From: Nitrospira sp. ND1
Lineage (GTDB): Bacteria > Nitrospirota > Nitrospiria > Nitrospirales > Nitrospiraceae
NCBI RefSeq assembly: GCF_900170025.1
Contig: NZ_FWEX01000006.1
Span: forward strand, 962,795-1,026,794
Reading direction: 5' to 3'
DNA length: 64,000 nt
Below are positions 51,868 through 60,620 of the stretch, in pieces. Positions within the stretch are counted from its first letter, which is position 1. Every line of letters starts with the position of its first letter. Below the pieces are notes generated by a model that searched no databases, was not told where the DNA came from, and saw only the letters and a program-made list of their open reading frames with translations. A program made the position numbers and the translations under genes.

Positions 51868-53279
51868 TCCGCAAGAAGCGGCGTACGGCGGGTGGGATTC
51901 AGACGGAGCATACGGCAGACCTTTCCGTCGGTCGACGCCAGGAGCAGAATGACCGTGGGAAGCAAGAAGGCTTCGACGAGAAGCGCCTTATACCCTTCCA
52001 ATCCAGCCCTGATCAGCATGGGGATACTGGCCACGAACATCCAGGGCAGCACGCGTCCCCACAAGATCCAGAATCGCGATCGGTGCGGGCCGGTACGATG
52101 GGCATCGACAGAACATCTGGCCCACACCCATCCCCAAAGCAGCGCTCCGACCAGAATTCCAAGCACGCCGAAGTTGAGATACCACCCTGTCGCATGATGA
52201 ATGGTAAAGCCCTGTCCTTCAGCGACCCCGATACTATCGGCATAGTGCAGATAGATATCCGGCGGCCGGTTCGGCCATGCAAATCGTGGAATCACCGAGG
52301 CGAGCATGCTGAGCACACTCTCTCCATAGGTCAGCGGCACGTTGAGAGCCAGCGCTCCGTACAAGGAAAAATGAGCCGAGAAGGCTTCATTACTTGACGC
52401 GACAAACTGCGCGGCGTCCAACCAATGAGTCGGCTCGAGATCCTGCAGGCCTCCCGCAACCGCCGCCAGCGGCAAGCCGCGCAACGTGTCGACGAGCCAT
52501 AACCCGACAAAGCCGACCGCACCGGTGAGCGTCAACGCGACCAATCGAGGACGCCGTGCATTGGCGAGGTACAGGAGGCCACCTCCGATGCCAACGAACA
52601 GCAATTCATTCTTGTTCCCCAGGATGAGCGCGAACCAGAAGAGGCCGGCCGCAACGGCCAGATATCCGGCCCGTACGGCCCATCCGCCTGAACCGACGAA
52701 CAGACGAGCATCACTGCCACTGCTCAAAATGCTCAACCCGATGGCGGTTGACAGCATCGCTCCGCGGCTCAACAACTGATGGATGGTGAAATAGGGAGGC
52801 AATTCCCCCAATCCTCCTCGCGTCACCATGTAGGTGGAGAGGTTCATGGCGTCGGCCATTTCCAAGGGCTCGCGGATGAGCGCGTAACTGCCCATCCCGC
52901 ACAGCACCGCCAGGCAAAGCAAGACTCCATGGGACACATCGATCGGGGCCGTCCAGGTGTCATCCGGGAGAGGCCCGGGCTTCAAAAACAAGAGCAGCGC
53001 GATCTCGATCAGAATGATGAACGCCGCATAGAGCAGCAATGTCATCAGGTAGTGCTCATCGAGCATGACCGGAAACAATTTCGCTTCCAGATAGTCGTAC
53101 CGTTTCCCGCTCTCGCCGCCGAGCCGGTCTTGCACGATGGACCAGGCTCCGAACAGAGACCAGTAATAGATCAGACCGATGCCGAGCGGGAATGAGAGAT
53201 GGCGGGTTCTGCTCCAGACAAGCCCGGCGAGAAGCAGAATCACGATTGTGACGCCCGTTAGAAGCAGGTAAAAATCCAC
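51864..53279 (-). CDS. Wzy-like O-antigen or exopolysaccharide polymerase
   Basis: 471 residues, 11-12 helices and one large periplasmic loop (about 245-340) that includes VDTLRGLPLAAVAGGLQDLE and YGESVLSMLASVIPRFAWPN. The gene has no sequence signature beyond this topology, which is normal for Wzy proteins; the position between two glycosyltransferase genes and the presence of Wzx- and Wzz-like proteins in the locus support the call. It would polymerise repeat units at the periplasmic face. Confidence 0.72.
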   Translation of the reverse strand: MDFYLLLTGVTIVILLLAGLVWSRTRHLSFPLGIGLIYYWSLFGAWSIVQDRLGGESGKRYDYLEAKLFPVMLDEHYLMTLLLYAAFIILIEIALLLFLKPGPLPDDTWTAPIDVSHGVLLCLAVLCGMGSYALIREPLEMADAMNLSTYMVTRGGLGELPPYFTIHQLLSRGAMLSTAIGLSILSSGSDARLFVGSGGWAVRAGYLAVAAGLFWFALILGNKNELLFVGIGGGLLYLANARRPRLVALTLTGAVGFVGLWLVDTLRGLPLAAVAGGLQDLEPTHWLDAAQFVASSNEAFSAHFSLYGALALNVPLTYGESVLSMLASVIPRFAWPNRPPDIYLHYADSIGVAEGQGFTIHHATGWYLNFGVLGILVGALLWGWVWARCSVDAHRTGPHRSRFWILWGRVLPWMFVASIPMLIRAGLEGYKALLVEAFLLPTVILLLASTDGKVCRMLRLNPTRRTPLLAE

Positions 53280-53344
53280 GTTGCCTATCTCGCTCTCTAA
53301 GCAGTCGGGTCACTGAAAAAGCATACCCCGTCGCCTCACATATT

Positions 53345-54382
53345 TCAGCACATGTTGCGAACGGCTTCCCGATACACCGCCATGACACGTTCAGCGACAC
53401 GCTCGGAAGAGAGATCTTGAATGACCTCGTATCCATTGGACCGCTCGGCCTGCAGCAAGATGTCGGCCAAGGCCTTTCCAATCTCGACCGGATCTCGACC
53501 GACAATCTTCGATGGCCGAACATGAGCCAACCGCTCTTTGACATCACCGACATCGACTGACACCACCGGAAGATTGCAGGCGATGGCCTCCTTCACCATG
53601 TTCGGAGAACCTTCCCAATCGCTGGTCATGAGCAAACAATCCGCCGCATTGAGATAGAACGGGATCTGTTCCTGCGTTTCAGAACCGTCCAGGACCTCCA
53701 ACCGGATGTCATCGCACCATCGACGAGCCATCCCTATGGCAGCTTCGGCCAGGTCCAATCGCTTCCGGGTCGCGTCGAATCCTGCATTAAATATGACAAC
53801 CTTCTCCTTTGATTTCCAACCCATGCGGAGACGCGCAGCCGCTTTCGCCATCGGCCTGAATCGCTGCAGATCAACGCCGCCGGGAACAACGGCCACGAAT
53901 CTTTTTTTCCACCACAAACGATTTTTCAGCTGCGTACTGACACACATCATCCGGCTCGCGCGCAGCGCGGCGCATTGAGACAACAATCTCCCGACTGCGG
54001 AGCGAAGCGAAAACAGCCCGGGACCAGGATTCAGATCGCTACCTCTGTACGTGATCACCAGCGGGCACCGCGATACAAGGGCGCACACCGCTGCCGTCAC
54101 GGTTCCGTAGTGCGCATGAACGAGATGCGGGTGAAACTGCACCAATTCTCTCCGCAGCCGTACGATCTCTCGAACGAGCACGACAGGCGACGTCCGTGAT
54201 TGCAAAAACACCGAGCGGCACTCCACCCCGGCCTCGGATAGCGCAAGGATCTGATTCTTGGCGAAAATCATATTGGACGAATCTGCGGGGCCGGGAAGTA
54301 CATGACACACACGAAGCGCCTTGCTGGAACTCACTTGTTCCTGCGGGCACATCATGGAGACTGCGGGGACAATACCGCTCAC
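53345..54382 (-). CDS. GT4-family glycosyltransferase
   Basis: 345 residues. The N-terminal Rossmann half has the acceptor-side pattern (VCHVLPGPADSSNMIFAKNQ, HPHLVHAHYGTVTAAVCALV), and the C-terminal half the nucleotide-sugar site: VVPGGVDLQRF, VIFNAGFDATRKRLD, and SDWEGSPNMVKEAIACNLPV, where Glu-x7-Glu binds the donor. No membrane helix. It starts at the stop codon of the SGNH gene (ATGA overlap). Retaining transfer to a lipid-linked sugar is expected. Confidence 0.9.
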   Translation of the reverse strand: MSGIVPAVSMMCPQEQVSSSKALRVCHVLPGPADSSNMIFAKNQILALSEAGVECRSVFLQSRTSPVVLVREIVRLRRELVQFHPHLVHAHYGTVTAAVCALVSRCPLVITYRGSDLNPGPGLFSLRSAVGRLLSQCAALRASRMMCVSTQLKNRLWWKKRFVAVVPGGVDLQRFRPMAKAAARLRMGWKSKEKVVIFNAGFDATRKRLDLAEAAIGMARRWCDDIRLEVLDGSETQEQIPFYLNAADCLLMTSDWEGSPNMVKEAIACNLPVVSVDVGDVKERLAHVRPSKIVGRDPVEIGKALADILLQAERSNGYEVIQDLSSERVAERVMAVYREAVRNMC

Positions 54383-55584
54383 TTCGCACCTACTTCCTGC
54401 CGAGCCCCTCCGAAAACCGATTCGTAGACCGCCGACTTCCTCACGGCTCGAGCGAATACCTCATGTCCGACGCTGTTCCAATGATGATCGTCAGGATGTT
54501 CGAAACGCCGGCCGGATCTGGAATAGTCCTCCAGAAACTCCCGTTCCATATCCACGACCTCGAACCCTTGCTCGACGGCCCGGTCCATCAAATACGCGCG
54601 CATCAGCCCAAAATAACTGCGCGTGGCTGCATCGCGGCGAGCAGGCTCATACAACTCCGGCCTGGGAGCATCGACGACAAGGAGAATGGTCGACGCCGGC
54701 AGCCCCGCCCGATCCGGCAATTGCCTCAGGAAGGCATCCACCGCGGTTTTCGAATCGGCAATCCGCGCAGGATCGGCATGATCGGCGGTATTCCCCACGT
54801 ACGTGTTCGGCTTGGGGTCTGCACCGAACCAACCCTTCACCCGCTTCAGACTCCGATCCAGCAGGCCCGCGACTTCCAAATTAGCCACGACGTACATCGC
54901 CAAAGAAGAGGCCGCAACATAATCCCTCCACAGCGGAATTTCGCGGTCGAGCCGGATGAGCTGCATCTCGGCGGTCCCATTCTGCGAAAAGTAGTGAAAC
55001 CCCGGCACCTGCTTGTATCGCAGCAGGCTTTCGTCAAAATCGTTCCCGACCACGGTCACCACGAGACCGTCGGGTCGAAAGACGTCTTTGACATAGTTCG
55101 CATAGGCCAAGTATTGACTCAGCGCCGATCCGGATGCGCCGAAACTATACACAGCCCCTCTCGCTCCAATGTCACGCCTCAAGCGCGCCGCCGCCGTTTG
55201 ATCGGACGGAACCATGGCTGCTTCGATGTAGCTGTCTCCGACGATCGCCAGCAACGGAGTGGCATGTTTCGGATCGTAGTCCACCTCGGAAATGAACCCC
55301 AGATTGTTGGTTCGCACACGATTCGTAATGGAAAAATTCCAGCCTTTGGACCACACGGCCGTGCGGTTCGGCGCGTAGCGGTAAATCGGGTTCGCATCGT
55401 TGACAGCCAGAGCACGGAACCCTTCGCTGACCGGCAGCAGCCTCAGGCCGATTTCCAGGAACGTGCCGCAGGCCAACAGGGACAGCAACACGGTCACCAC
55501 CATCACGGACAGTGACGCGCGATGCGAGCCTGGAGTCATCGCTTTCACAGCCTTTTCATCTGTTCCGTCGAGACTGACTGCCAA
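54379..55584 (-). CDS. membrane-anchored SGNH/GDSL-family protein
   Basis: 401 residues. One helix near the N-terminus (LSVMVVTVLLSLLACGTFLE) anchors a periplasmic domain with the SGNH blocks: Ser in LLAIVGDSYIEAAM, Gly in GASGSALSQYLAY, Asn in VVTVVGNDFDESL and Asp-x-x-His in EHPDDHHWNSVGH. Members act as esterases or acyltransferases on glycans. Unlike the copy at 22315 it is intact. It overlaps the glycosyltransferase gene by 4 bp and so belongs to the polymer pathway, probably O-acyl decoration. Confidence 0.82.
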   Translation of the reverse strand: MAVSLDGTDEKAVKAMTPGSHRASLSVMVVTVLLSLLACGTFLEIGLRLLPVSEGFRALAVNDANPIYRYAPNRTAVWSKGWNFSITNRVRTNNLGFISEVDYDPKHATPLLAIVGDSYIEAAMVPSDQTAAARLRRDIGARGAVYSFGASGSALSQYLAYANYVKDVFRPDGLVVTVVGNDFDESLLRYKQVPGFHYFSQNGTAEMQLIRLDREIPLWRDYVAASSLAMYVVANLEVAGLLDRSLKRVKGWFGADPKPNTYVGNTADHADPARIADSKTAVDAFLRQLPDRAGLPASTILLVVDAPRPELYEPARRDAATRSYFGLMRAYLMDRAVEQGFEVVDMEREFLEDYSRSGRRFEHPDDHHWNSVGHEVFARAVRKSAVYESVFGGARQEVGAK

Positions 55585-55594
55585 TGAACGTCAC

Positions 55595-57499
55595 TCACAG
55601 ATTCGGGCTCCACCGTTGCAGCCATCGCTCCAGGGCCCAGAGGCAATAGACCCGTTGATACAAGTTGTATCTGCTGATCCGAAGGTCGTCCCACCGTTGC
55701 TCGACAAAGCACCGGAGCAATCGCTCTAGGTAACCGGCAGACACAATATCTCTGACGCGTGCCGTCGGTGAACACAGTTGATGATGGAGCTCGCGACGGC
55801 CCTGGTCCCCCAGCCAGGCATCGAACGGAAAGCCGAACCCCGCTTTGGGCCTGCGACAGATCGCCGGCGGCAAATAGCGTTCGGCAAGTTTCCGGAGGAG
55901 TCGCTTGTTCTCCCCGACCGAATACTTCCAGCGCTCCGGGATCCGAGCCGAACAGGCCAACACCGATTCTCCAAGGAATGGAATGCGAACTTCCAGGCCA
56001 TGGGCACTGCTCATCATGTCGACTTTTCTCAAATAGTCGCCTGGCAAGGCCGTGTTCATCGTGGCATCGATGAAATCCGCGCCACCGATTCCCCTTGAGC
56101 GGTCGCCGGCTCCCATGAGCATAGGAACATAATCAGCGGTCTTCTGCCTTGCGGAAGGAGTCAGCATGCCCTGTAATTCTTCGGGGAACAGATAACAGGA
56201 CAAGGCCAGAAGTCGCTCATTGCCGGACGCATCCGCAGCCCGTAACAATCTCTGAACTTGTCGCACCCGCTCAGAGGGCGAGACCCGCGAAACCGCGTGA
56301 GATAAGAGGAGCATTGCCCGCAGAGTCCAGGTCGGCGCCCGGCCCAATGTCCTGGCGAAATCCGCGTAACCATAGCGGGGATACCCCCCGAACATCTCAT
56401 CACCACCGTCTCCTCCTATCACCACTTTGACAAACGGTCTGACGGCTCGACACATCAAGTAGGAGGGAACGGCGGATGAGTCCCCGAATGGTTGATCGAA
56501 TTGCGAAAGCACCTCGTCGATCAACGCAAGACTTCCCTGTCCGACCGGCACACGGATCTCATGATGATCTGTTCGCAAATGTCGAGCCACCATGGCCGCA
56601 TAGGGGGATTCGTCATAGGAGGTCTCACCGAACGCAACCGTGAACGATGGAACCTTTCGCCCGAGATCGTTGACGAGCATCGCGAGCAGAAGGGACGAAT
56701 CAATTCCTCCGCTTAAAAACGCCCCGATCGGCACGTCTGCGACGAGCTGTTCGCTCAGGCTTTCCAAAATGGCGCGGCGGCCGGCTTCAAGAGAAACCGG
56801 TTCGCTCCAATCGGCCGGCTCCCGCTTCCACGTCCAGTATGTCCCACGCTCAATCCCCCGCCTCGTGACACGCAACCACGACCCGGGCTCGACTTCATGG
56901 ATTTCCGAGAAGAACGTGCGCGGCGGAACGGTATAGCTGAGCAGGAGAAAATCGACGAGGGAGGCATAATTCAACGTAAGCGACCGAGCGCTCAGCTCTT
57001 GGAGCGCTTTGATCTCCGATGCAAAGCAGAATGCCCCGTCGAGCGTGGCATAGTACAAGGGCTTGATTCCGGTTCGGTCTCTTGCAAGAAACAGCTCGTT
57101 CTCCATCGTGTCATACACCGCCAGCGCAAACATGCCGTGGAACTTCGACAGGCAGGTGGCCCCCCAATAGCCGTACGCTTCGAGGAGCACTTCCGTATCG
57201 GACTGCGTGCGAAACCTTTTTCCAACCTGTTCAAGCTCCTCCCGGAGACTGTGGAAATTATAAATTTCACCGTTATAGACCATGACGTAGCGCTCGTCGG
57301 CCGAACCCATGGGTTGCTGTCCTCCGGCCGGATCGATCACTGCCAGGCGCGCATGTCCCAGCCCAACTGTTCCCGTTGAATCAACCCACTTTCCTGACCC
57401 ATCCGGCCCCCGGTGGTGCAGGGCGCGAGCCATTCGGTCGATCGTTTCCGAAAGGGCGTGATCGACTGCTGGCCTGACAACACCACAGATTCCACACAT
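55595..57499 (-). CDS. asnB: glutamine-hydrolysing asparagine synthase-like amidotransferase
   Basis: 634 residues. Cys2 in MCGICGVVRP is the glutaminase nucleophile, with ALHHRGPDGSG following; the glutaminase domain runs to about 200. The synthetase domain has the PP-loop FLSGGIDSSLLLAML and VIGGDGGDEMFGGYPRYGYA. Length is typical of AsnB. In polysaccharide loci, members of this family amidate uronic or aminouronic acids or modify lipid-linked sugars, so it may serve the polymer rather than make free asparagine. Six bases separate it from the flippase gene. Confidence 0.88.
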   Translation of the reverse strand: MCGICGVVRPAVDHALSETIDRMARALHHRGPDGSGKWVDSTGTVGLGHARLAVIDPAGGQQPMGSADERYVMVYNGEIYNFHSLREELEQVGKRFRTQSDTEVLLEAYGYWGATCLSKFHGMFALAVYDTMENELFLARDRTGIKPLYYATLDGAFCFASEIKALQELSARSLTLNYASLVDFLLLSYTVPPRTFFSEIHEVEPGSWLRVTRRGIERGTYWTWKREPADWSEPVSLEAGRRAILESLSEQLVADVPIGAFLSGGIDSSLLLAMLVNDLGRKVPSFTVAFGETSYDESPYAAMVARHLRTDHHEIRVPVGQGSLALIDEVLSQFDQPFGDSSAVPSYLMCRAVRPFVKVVIGGDGGDEMFGGYPRYGYADFARTLGRAPTWTLRAMLLLSHAVSRVSPSERVRQVQRLLRAADASGNERLLALSCYLFPEELQGMLTPSARQKTADYVPMLMGAGDRSRGIGGADFIDATMNTALPGDYLRKVDMMSSAHGLEVRIPFLGESVLACSARIPERWKYSVGENKRLLRKLAERYLPPAICRRPKAGFGFPFDAWLGDQGRRELHHQLCSPTARVRDIVSAGYLERLLRCFVEQRWDDLRISRYNLYQRVYCLWALERWLQRWSPNL

Positions 57500-57505
57500 A
57501 GTGAC

Positions 57506-58915
57506 CTAACGGAGTTCTCCGGGCATGAGGGGGTTGCCCTGGATCGCAGGCTGTTCCTGAAGCTGTGCCACAGCACGTCTCCTCAACACAGCTCCGAGCA
57601 TGACGCTATTCAATAGATAGTAGACACTGATCGCGGTCGCGACTCCAACCAGACCGGCAAGCCAGGCCCCGACCCCTTTCAGAATCAATCCCACCGTGTA
57701 GGTCAGCGCCTCAATCTTCGCGGGAGTCGTCATGTCGCCCTGGGTATAAAAGGCGTTCACCAATATGTGATTGATGCCGCCCGCCAGCACAACCCCGGAA
57801 CAACTCATCAGGATGACCCACATCCTTGTCAGATCACCGGCCTGCAATGTGCCGTCGCGGCTCAACTGATCCAACAGATCCAAGCGGTGCACGGCGAACG
57901 CCCCGAGGAAAAGCACAAGCACCACCCCTCCACTCAACCATCCCATCCACCACACGCGTTCGCTCCATAACGCATTGAACGAATACCAGGATTTTTCGCT
58001 CGCCAGTCGAGCCAACCGGGGAACGATCGGAGCGACCACACCATGATTGAGCACTCTTCCTATTGCCGAATGAACCCGCAGCACCAGGTCCAAAACGGCG
58101 ATGCTTCCAGGGGCGAGAAGCGAGGCAAAAAACCGATCGACGACAAACCCTGTGCGGTGGTACGAAGCACCGGCGACAAGCGGCCGCATCCGCCTCCACA
58201 CATCCTTCGAGAGCAACGGAATATCGGCGAGAGGACCCTGTGCCACCCCGGCAAGCACCGGCAATTGCAGCAACACAGGGCCGGTAACGATCGCGACTTG
58301 TACCCAGGCAGCCAGCTGCACTCCCCATCGATCCAGCCCGACCACGAGCAGCCCCCATCCTCCACATGTGCAGAGCAGGACCGTCAAGGCCGGCCAGACA
58401 AAACGACCCTTCGCCTGGGAGAGACTCATCAGCACGATTCCACAACCGGCCCCTATCACGCCCACCGCCTGAATCTGAGCCAACTCTACCGTGAGCGCAG
58501 CAGTGGATGCAGCCAGCCCGGGCGCAAGAAGCGGGACGGCGATCGGCGCGACCAGAAATAACAGGAGGGCGACTATCGACGAGACCGCCGCGATGGCGCA
58601 CAGCAGCGGCCAACCGGCCCGGTCCCGATCGGCCTCCGTCTTCGACGAGAGGAACGGGATTAAGACGAATCCGAGCGGCTCCATGAGGAACGCGGTCGCA
58701 ATCTGCGGCAACGTGCCCCCGGCATAGAGTGCATCGGCTTGGGCACCGACGCCCAGATGCGCGACGGTATACCATTGGATGCCGAAGGCGCTCATGATTT
58801 GCAGCACAATGACGGCGGACAGGGTTGTGCCGACGTGTAGACCGCTCTTGGCCGGTCCCTCGCCGCGATCATGAGCCGCGTGAGGAGCGACACCGAGTTG
58901 CCGCGAGCTTACCAT
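57506..58915 (-). CDS. MurJ/Wzx-like lipid-linked oligosaccharide flippase
   Basis: 469 residues with about 13-14 helices and the MOP superfamily pattern; residues near ADALYAGGTLPQIATAFLMEP match the MurJ/MviN first repeat. Start ATG overlaps the dehydrogenase stop by 7 bp. Position in a polysaccharide locus makes translocation of the undecaprenyl-linked repeat unit the likely job rather than lipid II. Related loci use MurJ-like proteins as Wzx. Confidence 0.8.
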   Translation of the reverse strand: MVSSRQLGVAPHAAHDRGEGPAKSGLHVGTTLSAVIVLQIMSAFGIQWYTVAHLGVGAQADALYAGGTLPQIATAFLMEPLGFVLIPFLSSKTEADRDRAGWPLLCAIAAVSSIVALLLFLVAPIAVPLLAPGLAASTAALTVELAQIQAVGVIGAGCGIVLMSLSQAKGRFVWPALTVLLCTCGGWGLLVVGLDRWGVQLAAWVQVAIVTGPVLLQLPVLAGVAQGPLADIPLLSKDVWRRMRPLVAGASYHRTGFVVDRFFASLLAPGSIAVLDLVLRVHSAIGRVLNHGVVAPIVPRLARLASEKSWYSFNALWSERVWWMGWLSGGVVLVLFLGAFAVHRLDLLDQLSRDGTLQAGDLTRMWVILMSCSGVVLAGGINHILVNAFYTQGDMTTPAKIEALTYTVGLILKGVGAWLAGLVGVATAISVYYLLNSVMLGAVLRRRAVAQLQEQPAIQGNPLMPGELR

Positions 58916-60477
58916 TCTTCCGCCAGCCCATCACGACCTTTGCGATAGCGCCGTTGACAGACATGACATGTGAGCTGCCCTCGGGCGTCCTTGAGTTGCA
59001 CGCCACATTGACACATCCAGCCCGTGCGGCGGGCAGGATTTCCAACGACCAGTGCATGCGCGTCAACGTCGCTCGTAACCACGGCACCGGCACCGACGAA
59101 CGCATACCGGCCGACGGTCACTCCGCACACCACCGTGCAATTCGCACCCAAACTCGCGCCACTCCGAATCAGCGTCGGCTTGATCTCGTTCATGCGAGGT
59201 ACTTCACTGCGCGGATTGAGCACATTTGTAAACACTACTGATGGCCCGCAAAACACCGCGTCTTCCAGGGTCACCCCTTCATACACCGACACGTTGTTCT
59301 GGATCTTGACTCCATCTCCGATGGTCGTGTTCGGGCCGATCACGACATTTTGACCGATACGACAATTCTTCCCGATTTTCGCCCCACGCATCACATGCGA
59401 CACATGCCAGATTTGCGTTCCCGCACCGATCTCAGCCCCCTCATCGATGAACGCTGATTCATGCGCCATATAGGGACGCCTGGGCGAACCGGTCTCAGGC
59501 GTGCGTCGCATCACCTGCCCGGTTTCGAGCGATTTCTGGCACAGCTGTAACACCTGCAATACCCGCAGGGCTTCACTCCCATCAGTTCTGGGCGTGCTCC
59601 GTGTCTTCACGCAGTCGAGGAAATGCGCACATTCGGCCCGCAACGGTTCCTCGTGAGTCACGGGCACAACCTCAGCGTCCATTTTTGTGGGCACAGGGAG
59701 TTGATCTTTCCATCCGATGGAGTGGGGATAGAGCAGCAACTTATGTTCAGGCTCCATATCGTCGAAGACAGCCATCTTTTGATTGCCCACCACGATCAAC
59801 TTCTGTTCTTTGTACGGGTGCAGCCAGGAGACAAAGACGTGCGCTTTTACTCCACTGGGAAAGGACAGCAGGCTGACGGTGACATCGGCAATCCGTGGCT
59901 GCAAGTAGTTGCCGCCCTGAGCATGGACCGTCTCCGGCATCTCGTTGAGGAGCCCAAGAATCACCGACAGATCGTGAGGCGCAAACGACCAGAGGATATT
60001 TTCTTCTTTTCGAACCCGTCCCAGGTTCAATCTATTGGAGTAGATGTATTGGATGCGCCCCAGTTCCCCTTGGGCAATCAGCTGCCTCAGCGTGAGCACC
60101 GCGGGGTGATACCAGAGCAAATGCCCCACCATCAGTACCCGCCCCTGGGCCGCTGCGAGCGCGACCAATTCTCGGCCGCCTTCAAGGGTGAGGCACAGGG
60201 GTTTCTCGACGAATACATCCTTCCCCGCCAGAAGCGCATCCCTGACCAACCGGCCGTGGGTTTCTGCGGGAGTTGCGATGGCCACCGCATCGATTGTGCG
60301 GTCCCCGAGCACATCGGATGGTGAGACTGTTGTGACACATTCCGGATAGTGCTGCGTGAAATATGGAAGCACCCTCTCGTCGGTATCGCAAATAGCCCCG
60401 AGCGCCTGAAGTTCGGCGAAATTCCGGATCAAGTTCTTGCCCCAGTAGCCCGCTCCGATCACTGCAATTCGGCTCAT
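58909..60477 (-). CDS. fused Gfo/Idh/MocA dehydrogenase and left-handed beta-helix acetyltransferase
   Basis: 522 residues from the ATG at 60477, preceded by AGAGGG; longer frames lack a site. Residues about 1-330 are a Gfo/Idh/MocA oxidoreductase (IAVIGAGYWGKNLIRNF, then the active-site EKPLCLTLEGGRELV). Residues about 345-475 are hexapeptide repeats (AEIGAGTQIWHVSHVMRGAK, VIGPNTTIGDGVKIQNN, VTVGRYAFVGAGAVVTSDVD) of the WbpD/WlbB acetyltransferase kind. The last 45 residues hold a four-Cys pattern (CQCG and CHVC) like a zinc ribbon. WbpB and WbpD do the oxidation and N-acetylation steps that make UDP-2,3-diacetamido-2,3-dideoxyglucuronate in separate proteins; here they are joined. Confidence 0.9.
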   Translation of the reverse strand: MSRIAVIGAGYWGKNLIRNFAELQALGAICDTDERVLPYFTQHYPECVTTVSPSDVLGDRTIDAVAIATPAETHGRLVRDALLAGKDVFVEKPLCLTLEGGRELVALAAAQGRVLMVGHLLWYHPAVLTLRQLIAQGELGRIQYIYSNRLNLGRVRKEENILWSFAPHDLSVILGLLNEMPETVHAQGGNYLQPRIADVTVSLLSFPSGVKAHVFVSWLHPYKEQKLIVVGNQKMAVFDDMEPEHKLLLYPHSIGWKDQLPVPTKMDAEVVPVTHEEPLRAECAHFLDCVKTRSTPRTDGSEALRVLQVLQLCQKSLETGQVMRRTPETGSPRRPYMAHESAFIDEGAEIGAGTQIWHVSHVMRGAKIGKNCRIGQNVVIGPNTTIGDGVKIQNNVSVYEGVTLEDAVFCGPSVVFTNVLNPRSEVPRMNEIKPTLIRSGASLGANCTVVCGVTVGRYAFVGAGAVVTSDVDAHALVVGNPARRTGWMCQCGVQLKDARGQLTCHVCQRRYRKGRDGLAEEW

Positions 60478-60620
60478 GACCCTATTCCCTCTGCCAGCCC
60501 GGTCTTCGACACGCCTGGACTCACGCGCTCCCTGCCTGGCGGCATTCAATGAGAACCTTCCCTGCAGGGTTCCCGAACGTTGACGTTTCACACCGCTCCC
60601 ACTTATGATCCGCTCCCATT

